Shown here in pieces: positions 1-5,348 of a stretch of 5,348 nucleotides of DNA (position 1 is its first letter; each line of letters begins with the position of its first letter). The notes under the pieces were generated by a model, which was given only the letters and a program-made list of their open reading frames with translations, was not told the origin of the DNA and made no database searches. The position numbers and the translations under genes were made by a program. The stretch is from the NCBI GenBank assembly GCA_947039985.1, contig CAMRAP010000131.1, positions 1 through 5,348 of the forward strand. Direction: 5' to 3'. The DNA comes from an uncultured Odoribacter sp. Lineage in GTDB: Bacteria; Bacteroidota; Bacteroidia; Bacteroidales; Marinifilaceae.

Positions 1-2574
1 CCAATCTTTTAAGTCGATAGGTACTGTACGGAATACCTCGCCACCATATTGAACGATTAGATATTGCCCGATAGGAATTATAAACATCACAATAAGGAAA
101 CCTGTACTCTTCTTCATATTTTTAAATGCAGATCCTTTGAATAGGTATGCTTTTGCATTGAATAGATTCCAGAACTGTAACATGACAAAAGTTGTAAAGA
201 ATATAGATAATTCATATTCAGGGGTTCTATAATCTGTGATGCTAAACCAATACAACATTCCTAGCAATAATACTGTGAAACTCGTACCAATTCCTATAAT
301 ATAATTTCTCATCTTTGGAGTGATTATAAAATCAGTAGCCTTACGTGGTTTCTCGTTCATTACACTAGGATTAGGAGGAAGAGATGCTAATGCAGCAGCA
401 GCAAAAGTATCAATAATCATATTCACCCAAAGCATTTGGGTCACTGTAAGAGGGGGGTCTTGACCAAATATAGAGCCTATCAATACAATTAAAAGGGCTG
501 ATAAATTAATGGTCAACTGAAAAAGGATGAAGCGTTGGATGTTGTTATATAGTGAGCGTCCCCACATAACAGCTGTTGCAACACTATTGAATGAATCATC
601 GAGTAGGGTGATATCACTAGCTTCTTTAGCAACAGATGTTCCAGTCCCCATAGATAATCCAACGTCTGCATAATTTAATGCAGGTGCATCATTTGTTCCA
701 TCACCAGTAACAGCAACAACAGCATTAGCGCGTTTTAATAACTGCACCAAGCGTTGTTTATCCGTAGGTCTAGCACGACACATGATTTTGAGTTTAAGCA
801 CTCGTTGACTAGCCTCTTCATCAGACAATTTTTCAAAATCAACTCCAGTGATAATCTGATCCTCTGTATTTGTGTCTTTCCAAATTCCTATTTGACGCCC
901 AATCTCACGAGCTGTAATAGGAGTATCGCCAGTTACAATTTTCACATCAATACCTGCATTCAAACATTTTTGAACGGCATCAGGAACATCTAAACGTACT
1001 GGGTCGGAAATGGCAACAATACCTAAGTAGGTTAAATCAGTCGTTGATAAAGATTCAATATTATCATACTCCTCATTATCCAATATCTTGTAAGCAAAAC
1101 CTAAAGTTCGCATGGCTTGCTTTTGGTAATTTAAAAGCTGTTCTTCCACTGTTGCTTGATATTCTTTTGTAGGTATTAAACCTTTTTCTGTTTGTATTTG
1201 CTTGCATTTAGAAAGTACAATTTCAGGCGCTCCCTTGACGTAGATAATCGTCTTATTGTTTAAAGACGAACGCACAAGTGTTGCCATATATTTCCGTTCT
1301 GTAGAAAAGGTTAGCTGGTCTACTACCTCTACTTTCATACGCTCATCCATGTATTTAACATCTTGACTATCTAGCCAGAGTAGGAGGGCTGCTTCCGTAG
1401 GATTACCCAGTGTTTTTACTTTTTGAGGATCTGTATAGTCTAAAAATGCCGTTGAATTAATAGAAATACCTTCTTGAATCAATGTACTGATATCATTGTC
1501 GCCAAGCGTTTGATTAGGCAGAGCATAAAAATTAGTTTGGTGTACCTGCATTTGATTCTGGGTCAATGTACCTGTTTTGTCTGTGCAGATCACAGTGGTA
1601 GCACCCATCGTTTCACAAGCGTGCATTTTACGAACAAGATTATTCGTTTTCAGCATTTTACGCATACTCATCGCTAGACTCAGTGTTACACTCATAGGAA
1701 GTCCTTCTGGAACAGATACAACAATTAATGTAACTGCAACCATAAAGTATTGTAAAATATGTGCAGCTGTTTCTAATGTGAAAAAGTTTTCGCTAGAAAA
1801 AACTCCTGCAATAATATCTTTTGTAAGTAAACCAAAGAAAACAAGTCCTGCAACAACAAAACCAATGATACTAATGTATTTAGCTAGTTTATCTAATTGC
1901 TTGCTTAATGGTGTTTTATCGTGAGTTATTTCTGTTGATTTTTGAGCAACTTTACCAAATTCAGTTGCATCGCCTACTTGTTCGACTTTGTAAGTACAAT
2001 GTCCATTTACAACGGTAGTTCCACGCATAATTTTATTGGAGAGATAAGTTGCTTCATCATCAAATTCTGCAGGATTAGTTGTTTTATCTATAACAGGTTC
2101 TCCCGTTAAAGTCGATTCGTTTATTTGTAGAGCTATTGCTTCTAGTAATTCTCCATCTGCTGGAATCTCTTCTCCAGTTTCCAAGACAACAATATCACCG
2201 ACAACAATATCTTTTTTAGATATCTCTTGGATATTTCCGTTACGAATGACTTTTATTAGTGTATCGTCATTGGTTAGGTTTAATAGATCAAATTTTTTAT
2301 TAGCATCCATTTCAAACCAAAATCCAACACCAGTTGCTAAAAATATGGCAACTAAGATACCAATGGTTTCAGCATATTCGTTGTGCATGATTGAAATCAC
2401 TAGCGATAAAGCTGCTGCAATTAATAAGATTTGGATAATTGGATCCTTGAATTTTTCTAAAAAGAGTATCCAAAGTGAGGTGCGAGGAGGAGGGGTAAGT
2501 ATATTCTCTCCGTGTTGCTTGCGACTTTCTTCAACTTCTACGTCATTTAGACCTAAGTGGTGTTTAGTTTCCAT
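1..2574 (-). CDS. Calcium-translocating P-type ATPase, PMCA type (3' end outside window)
   Basis: This is a P2-type ATPase that uses ATP to move Ca2+ across the inner membrane, probably as an exporter. The frame is open from ATG at 2574 to the window edge (858 codons). TM1 and TM2 lie near residues 45-62 and 68-87. The actuator loop is TGEP (157-160), with the dephosphorylation Glu at 159. TM3 is about 233-251, and TM4 carries PEGLP (289-293), whose Glu290 is a Ca2+ ligand. The phosphorylation motif DKTGT (332-336) has Asp332. KGAPE (447-451) lies in the nucleotide-binding domain, with TGD (548-550) and TGDGTNDAP (623-631) in the hinge. TM6 has NMIID (718-722), giving Asn718 and Asp722 as ligands. 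TM5 has FQLTIN followed by Ala693 where SERCA has its site-I Glu, which places it with plasma-membrane Ca2+ ATPases (one Ca2+ per cycle). TM7-TM9 are visible; TM10 and the C terminus are cut off. There is no Shine-Dalgarno sequence. Ion specificity is inferred from family motifs. Confidence 0.95.
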   Translation of the reverse strand, partial: METKHHLGLNDVEVEESRKQHGENILTPPPRTSLWILFLEKFKDPIIQILLIAAALSLVISIMHNEYAETIGILVAIFLATGVGFWFEMDANKKFDLLNLTNDDTLIKVIRNGNIQEISKKDIVVGDIVVLETGEEIPADGELLEAIALQINESTLTGEPVIDKTTNPAEFDDEATYLSNKIMRGTTVVNGHCTYKVEQVGDATEFGKVAQKSTEITHDKTPLSKQLDKLAKYISIIGFVVAGLVFFGLLTKDIIAGVFSSENFFTLETAAHILQYFMVAVTLIVVSVPEGLPMSVTLSLAMSMRKMLKTNNLVRKMHACETMGATTVICTDKTGTLTQNQMQVHQTNFYALPNQTLGDNDISTLIQEGISINSTAFLDYTDPQKVKTLGNPTEAALLLWLDSQDVKYMDERMKVEVVDQLTFSTERKYMATLVRSSLNNKTIIYVKGAPEIVLSKCKQIQTEKGLIPTKEYQATVEEQLLNYQKQAMRTLGFAYKILDNEEYDNIESLSTTDLTYLGIVAISDPVRLDVPDAVQKCLNAGIDVKIVTGDTPITAREIGRQIGIWKDTNTEDQIITGVDFEKLSDEEASQRVLKLKIMCRARPTDKQRLVQLLKRANAVVAVTGDGTNDAPALNYADVGLSMGTGTSVAKEASDITLLDDSFNSVATAVMWGRSLYNNIQRFILFQLTINLSALLIVLIGSIFGQDPPLTVTQMLWVNMIIDTFAAAALASLPPNPSVMNEKPRKATDFIITPKMRNYIIGIGTSFTVLLLGMLYWFSITDYRTPEYELSIFFTTFVMLQFWNLFNAKAYLFKGSAFKNMKKSTGFLIVMFIIPIGQYLIVQYGGEVFRTVPIDLKDW

Positions 2575-2585
2575 ATTTAATTTTA

Positions 2586-2620
2586 GTGAATTATAATTTC
2601 ACCCCAAAATTAATTAATTT
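2586..2620. repeat. Two adjacent AT-rich palindromes upstream of the Ca2+ ATPase gene
   Basis: Bases 2607-2620 form a perfect 14-base palindrome (AAATTAATTAATTT) that overlaps the candidate -7 box. Bases 2586-2602 hold arms GTGAA and TTCAC around a 7-base centre, within which ATTATAAT (2590-2597) is itself a perfect palindrome. Their position between promoter and start codon would suit a repressor operator. AT-rich sequence yields such palindromes easily, so function is unproven. Confidence 0.25.
2605..2612 (-). promoter_or_regulatory. Candidate -7 box for the Ca2+ ATPase gene
   Basis: On the minus strand this reads TAATTTTG, a full match to the Bacteroidetes sigma-ABfr -7 element TAnnTTTG. 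It lies about 30 bases upstream of the ATG at 2574. No TTTG -33 element is seen at the expected 19-21 base spacing, so the call rests on the -7 match in AT-rich DNA and could be chance. Confidence 0.4.
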
Positions 2621-2684
2621 ACTGGTCTTTATAGGTAGCTTTAGATATTTTTTTTATCCTCCGAAAGTTGTGGTATATAGGCAT

Positions 2685-2717
2685 AAAAAAAGCAACTACG
2701 AAAGTAATTGCTTTTTT
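2685..2717 (-). terminator. Intrinsic terminator downstream of tRNA-Phe
   Basis: On the minus strand an A-run leads into a hairpin with arms AAAAAAGCAA and TTGCTTTTTT, one internal mismatch, then three more pairs around a 4-base loop. The descending arm ends in a T-run. It begins five bases past the tRNA 3' end and should separate the tRNA transcript from the Ca2+ ATPase gene. The A-run and T-run make it nearly symmetrical, so it could act in both directions, although no plus-strand gene enters from the left. Confidence 0.72.
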
Positions 2718-2721
2718 AAGG

Positions 2722-2794
2722 TGGTAGCACTTGGAATCGAACCAAGGACACAAGGATTTTCAGTCCTTTGCTCTACCGACTGAGCTATGCCACC
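2722..2794 (-). tRNA. tRNA-Phe (GAA anticodon)
   Basis: The minus strand folds as a 73-base cloverleaf. The acceptor stem pairs GGTGGCA with TGCTACC (one G-U pair), and the discriminator base is A. The D arm begins GCTCAG, and the T arm is CTTGG-TTCGATT-CCAAG. The anticodon stem AAGGA/TCCTT holds loop CTGAAAA, giving anticodon GAA at 2761-2759, which decodes UUU and UUC as phenylalanine. The genomic bases after the discriminator are CCT, not CCA, so the 3' CCA must be completed after transcription by the CCA-adding enzyme, as is common in Bacteroidetes. It has its own promoter upstream and a terminator just downstream, so it appears to be a single-gene transcription unit. Confidence 0.97.
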
Positions 2795-2813
2795 ATTGTT
2801 TGTTTTACGTTTG

Positions 2814-2844
2814 CAAAGGTAGACTATTTTTGTAGAAGTGCAAA
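2814..2844 (-). promoter_or_regulatory. Bacteroidetes-type promoter of tRNA-Phe
   Basis: On the minus strand TTTG (2844-2841) and TACCTTTG (2821-2814) are separated by exactly 19 bases. They match the -33 TTTG and -7 TAnnTTTG consensus of the Bacteroidetes primary sigma factor. The predicted transcription start lies a few bases beyond the -7 box, around 2807, about a dozen bases before the mature tRNA 5' end at 2794. This is the clearest promoter in the window. Confidence 0.75.
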
Positions 2845-2870
2845 TTTTTCACGTCTTTTTTTGTGAAAAA
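2845..2870. other. Weak AT-rich stem-loop between lnb and tRNA-Phe
   Basis: Arms TTTTTCAC (2845-2852) and GTGAAAAA (2863-2870) are perfect 8-base complements around a 10-base loop, directly upstream of the tRNA promoter and 30 bases past the stop codon of the DUF4105 gene. It could help stop the truA-lnb transcript or protect its 3' end. It has only two G-C pairs and no long U-run in the minus-strand RNA, so it is a poor intrinsic terminator. Confidence 0.3.
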
Positions 2871-2899
2871 ATATTTGTGTCATTTTTAAAGATTAGATA

Positions 2900-4042
2900 T
2901 TATCTTTTACAACGTTGCATACTAACATAAATCATTAATATAATGATAAAGATAGAGAGCATAGGTACTGCAGGTTGAAGTATAAACCATGTTGGAATAG
3001 CAAAGATCAATATGCCCATGTATATTTTTAGATATACACGAATGAAGTTGGGGATTCTTTTCCTAAAAAGAAATACTGAGGCAATTAAATTAAAAGGATT
3101 TGCCAATAATATATTCCAATTTGGGGCAGTCATTGGATGGGCAGTAAAAGCTCCAAGAAAAACAATTAAACATCCTATTATGCCAGTGGTTAAGAATAGA
3201 ATAAAGCTAACTGTATTGAGTATGAGAATATTTTTGACCTTGTTAAATAAAAGGATAAGTGAATTGCATACAAGACTGAATATAAATATGGGGTGTAGAT
3301 ACCACGGTGTTGTATTATCTTGCTTAGATGCACAGTATAGTACTTCTGTTTCTTCTGCTATTCGTACGTTATTTAGTTGGGCCGTATTTAATCCAAACAT
3401 CAAATGATCTGGTAAAAACATATACTGAAAAGTCGTAGCTTCTTGATTGCCACTCTGTCCTAGTACGGTATGTATTCCCCATTGTGACCAGGGAGAAATT
3501 CGTAGGCATTCATCTAAAAGGTCCCAAAAGCTATAATCGACATCAGCTATATTCCATTCTACATTGTCTTTTATGCTTTTTAATATTATATCACGAGCGC
3601 GTGTTGTACAATTGTCATATAGGAAATTGTAAAGATAGCTACAATTTTCAGGCTTTAAGTTTTCCAATAAAAGGCCGAACACCTGTTGTTTTTGTATCGA
3701 ATCTAATTTTAAAGTTTGAGAATACACAGTCCTATTGTCTCTTATATAAGTATTGATAAACTGTTTAAAAGAGGTGGTGGTTAGATAGTAGGGTAGTAGT
3801 CCTTTCATATACTTCATGTAAAAATTCGGAGTATTGAAATCAAATGTACCATAATTAAATACCTCGTCTATTTTGGATACAGGATCCTGTACTCGGATGG
3901 CAGTATGTCCAAATAGAGAATAGAGTTCTGCGCCTTGTGAACAAGTTAGGATACTGATTGTTGCATCTTTGGATAGCGTAAAAGCATTGGCTTTTGAGAA
4001 AAATAGACTAAGTCCAATTAATAGTAAGATGATATTTTTCAT
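2900..4042 (-). CDS. lnb: DUF4105-family membrane protein, likely lipoprotein N-acyltransferase Lnb
   Basis: This is a 380-residue protein with a cleavable-looking signal peptide (1-20, ending ANA), a periplasmic domain (about 21-240) and about five membrane segments near 251-267, 271-298, 308-326, 337-355 and 358-375. The periplasmic domain has the DUF4105 signatures LTCSQGAELYSLFGHTAIRV (32-51), including His46, and YDNCTTRARD (142-151), including Cys145. His46 and Cys145 resemble the catalytic pair of permuted NlpC/P60-like enzymes. From memory of recent literature, this family includes Lnb, which N-acylates the N-terminal cysteine of lipoproteins in Bacteroides, a phylum lacking canonical Lnt. 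By that analogy it would act at the periplasmic face of the inner membrane. The ATG overlaps the truA stop as ATGA, so the two are probably one operon and translationally coupled; no Shine-Dalgarno is visible. Family membership is secure; the exact reaction is inferred, since DUF4105 has paralogues. Confidence 0.85.
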   Translation of the reverse strand: MKNIILLLIGLSLFFSKANAFTLSKDATISILTCSQGAELYSLFGHTAIRVQDPVSKIDEVFNYGTFDFNTPNFYMKYMKGLLPYYLTTTSFKQFINTYIRDNRTVYSQTLKLDSIQKQQVFGLLLENLKPENCSYLYNFLYDNCTTRARDIILKSIKDNVEWNIADVDYSFWDLLDECLRISPWSQWGIHTVLGQSGNQEATTFQYMFLPDHLMFGLNTAQLNNVRIAEETEVLYCASKQDNTTPWYLHPIFIFSLVCNSLILLFNKVKNILILNTVSFILFLTTGIIGCLIVFLGAFTAHPMTAPNWNILLANPFNLIASVFLFRKRIPNFIRVYLKIYMGILIFAIPTWFILQPAVPMLSIFIIILMIYVSMQRCKR

Positions 4043-4812
4043 TCTGGAGTATCTTTTTTGGTTGATAAGGCTATATCTTTAGGGTATGTAATATCACATA
4101 AAAATAGGGCATGTCCAGGTACTGAAGTTCCTGCATTGCAACGATTTTTAGATTCTATAATTTTACGTAGTTGATCTATGTTTAATTTGTCTTGCCCAAT
4201 TTCGATCATTGTTCCAACAATGGCACGTACCATATTACGAAGGAAACGGTTAGCTTTTATGGTAAAAATAAGTTGATTTTCAGAATCTTCCCAATGGGCT
4301 TCCATGATTGTACAATCATTGGTTTTTGCATCTGTATGTAGTTTTGAAAAACTAGTAAAATCTGTATATTCAAACAGTATTTTACATGCTTCATTCATCT
4401 CTTCTACATGGGGTTGTGGAAAAATTCGAGCGGCATATTCGGCAGTAAATGGATTCTTTTGCTTGTCGATATAGTATTTATAAGTTCTAGAAGTTGCTGA
4501 AAAACGAGCGTGTAGTTCAGTAGATACTTCATATACTTTAGATATAGCAATGTCTTTTCCTACGATTCTATTTAATTTATAGGCAAGATATTCTGTGTCA
4601 TCAATCGTTTCCTCCACATCAAAATGTGCCACATAAAAAGAGGCATGTACACCTGTATCGGTACGACCTGCACCTACAACATTGATCTCTTTGCGTAGTA
4701 TTGTGCTCAGTGCATGATTTAGCTCCTCCTGTACAGTTGGGGCATTGGGTTGTATCTGCCAACCGTGGTAGTTTTTACCATTATATGCTAGTTCTATAAA
4801 ATACCTTCTCAT
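4039..4812 (-). CDS. truA: tRNA pseudouridine(38-40) synthase TruA
   Basis: TruA converts uridines 38, 39 and 40 in the anticodon stem-loop of many tRNAs to pseudouridine, in the cytoplasm. The 257-residue length is normal for the family. The N terminus MRRYFIELAYNGKNYHGWQ is a typical TruA start, which supports ATG 4812. The catalytic motif GAGRTDTGVHA (47-57) contains the nucleophile Asp52. FSATSRTYKYYI (104-115) includes the conserved active-site Tyr111, and NRFLRNMVRAIVGTM (188-202) is the conserved C-domain helix. No key residue is missing and the frame is intact. It is the first gene of a probable two-gene unit: its TGA overlaps the start of the downstream Lnb-like gene by 4 bases. yggS diverges from it across a 102-base gap. 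Confidence 0.98.
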   Translation of the reverse strand: MRRYFIELAYNGKNYHGWQIQPNAPTVQEELNHALSTILRKEINVVGAGRTDTGVHASFYVAHFDVEETIDDTEYLAYKLNRIVGKDIAISKVYEVSTELHARFSATSRTYKYYIDKQKNPFTAEYAARIFPQPHVEEMNEACKILFEYTDFTSFSKLHTDAKTNDCTIMEAHWEDSENQLIFTIKANRFLRNMVRAIVGTMIEIGQDKLNIDQLRKIIESKNRCNAGTSVPGHALFLCDITYPKDIALSTKKDTPE

Positions 4813-4829
4813 ACCTTTTTTATCTTCTG

Positions 4830-4837
4830 CAAAGATA
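4830..4837 (-). promoter_or_regulatory. Candidate -7 box for the truA-lnb unit
   Basis: On the minus strand this reads TATCTTTG, a full match to TAnnTTTG, 17 bases upstream of the truA ATG. Transcription starting a few bases past it would leave a leader of about 10 bases. The expected -33 region is AT-rich with no TTTG at 19-21 base spacing, so strength is uncertain. Confidence 0.5.
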
Positions 4838-4892
4838 CTAAATAAATATTATATATATTTGTGGGTGATATTCTGAGTAGAGAATGATATAT

Positions 4893-4900
4893 TATAGTTG
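4893..4900 (+). promoter_or_regulatory. Weak candidate -7 box for yggS
   Basis: TATAGTTG matches TAnnTTTG at all but one position and lies 14 bases before the yggS ATG at 4915. No convincing -33 partner is seen at the right spacing. It is the best candidate in the 102-base divergent gap, but a one-mismatch hit in AT-rich DNA is weak evidence. Confidence 0.3.
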
Positions 4901-4914
4901 ACGATATTACTAAG

Positions 4915-5348
4915 ATGAGAATACAAGAGAATATAAAGCAGCTGACCTATTTATTGCCAGATGGTGTACAATTGGTAGCCGTGTCTAAAACGAAGCCTAT
5001 AGAATATATTGAGGAAGCTTATCAGGTGGGGCAGCGGGTTTTTGGAGAAAGTCGTCCTCAAGAGATGGCAAGTAAATATCAAGCTCTCCCCAAAGATATA
5101 GAGTGGCATATGATAGGGCATTTGCAGGATAAAAATGTAAAATACATTGCTTCTTTTGTTACTTTGATTCATTCTGTGGATAGCTTGAAGCTATTGTGTA
5201 AAATTAATCGAGAGGCAGAGAAGCAGAATAGGGTGATTGATTGCTTGTTCGAATTTCATATTGCAAAAGAGGAGACTAAATCTGGGTTTAAATTATCTGA
5301 TGCGGAGCAGGTATTGGCGAGTGAGGAGTTTAAGATGTTGACTCATAT
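4915..5348 (+). CDS. yggS: YggS/PLPBP-family pyridoxal phosphate homeostasis protein (3' end outside window)
   Basis: The first 144 residues of a YggS-family protein are present (usual length about 220-235), a single-domain fold-type III PLP-binding protein. The family has no established enzymatic reaction; it is known to bind PLP and keep vitamin B6 and amino-acid pools balanced in the cytoplasm. AVSKTKP (22-28) carries the PLP-binding Lys25. VFGESRPQE (42-50) corresponds to the family FGENxxQE segment. EWHMIGHLQDKNVKYI (63-78) and LIHSVDS (84-90) follow, then FHIAKEETKSGF (114-125), the NxxxExxKxGF-like region, with His in place of the usual Asn at 115. The start is fixed by an in-frame TGA at 4885 with no other ATG between. 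It is transcribed away from truA; the partner genes downstream are not visible. Confidence 0.95.
   Translation, partial: MRIQENIKQLTYLLPDGVQLVAVSKTKPIEYIEEAYQVGQRVFGESRPQEMASKYQALPKDIEWHMIGHLQDKNVKYIASFVTLIHSVDSLKLLCKINREAEKQNRVIDCLFEFHIAKEETKSGFKLSDAEQVLASEEFKMLTH

Noticed and set aside
754..1924. Several plus-strand open frames (about 67-115 codons) across the Ca2+ ATPase gene
   Set aside because: All are antisense to the verified P-type ATPase frame, and their products show no family features.
2619..2684. 21-codon minus-strand open frame with a GGAGGA motif between the terminator and the ATPase gene
   Set aside because: The purine motif lies inside the small frame and not before its start, the start falls in the terminator tail, and the candidate promoter is downstream of it. 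Nothing supports translation.
2586..2783. Plus-strand 65-codon frame crossing the terminator and tRNA-Phe
   Set aside because: It runs antisense through a tRNA gene; the apparent protein (VALGIEPRTQGF) is the well-known spurious translation of the reverse complement of a tRNA T arm.
2722..2794. tRNA-Phe 3' end as an integration (att) site
   Set aside because: No integrase gene, no repeat of the tRNA 3' end elsewhere in the window and no accessory genes nearby; both neighbours look like core genes.
3012..3407. 131-codon plus-strand open frame inside the DUF4105 gene
   Set aside because: It lies wholly antisense to a clearly supported gene with conserved family motifs. It has no recognisable domain and no promoter, and is a shadow frame.
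4951..5172. 73-codon minus-strand frame inside yggS
   Set aside because: It is antisense to a gene with a clear PLP-lysine motif and conserved YggS blocks; no features of its own.

Overview
The window looks like an AT-rich chromosomal segment from a member of the Bacteroidetes, most likely order Bacteroidales. Four things suggest this: promoter elements of the TAnnTTTG (-7) type, A-rich leaders without Shine-Dalgarno sequences, the residue style of the proteins, and a DUF4105/Lnb-family membrane protein typical of this phylum. No mobile element, CRISPR array or phage gene is visible. This is mostly ordinary housekeeping sequence.

Layout, read along the minus strand from right to left: truA (4812-4039, tRNA pseudouridine synthase) overlaps by 4 bases a gene for a signal-peptide-bearing, multi-pass membrane protein of the DUF4105 family (4042-2900). 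That protein is a likely Bacteroidetes lipoprotein N-acyltransferase (Lnb). Next come a tRNA-Phe(GAA) gene (2794-2722) with its own well-formed promoter, a hairpin terminator (2717-2685), and a long gene for a PMCA-type calcium-transporting P-type ATPase (2574 to beyond base 1). The ATPase reading frame was checked codon by codon and is open over 858 codons; its last few dozen residues lie outside the window. On the plus strand a YggS/PLPBP-family pyridoxal-phosphate-binding protein starts at 4915, divergently from truA, and runs off the right edge.

Together these genes serve tRNA supply and modification (tRNA-Phe, TruA), envelope lipoprotein maturation (the Lnb-like protein), ion homeostasis (Ca2+ ATPase) and vitamin B6 homeostasis (YggS). 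They do not look like one pathway. The only tight physical link is truA-lnb, which overlap as ATGA and are probably co-transcribed and translationally coupled. No intergenic stretch exceeds about 325 bases without a gene or RNA, and the short gaps hold the promoters, hairpins and terminator listed.
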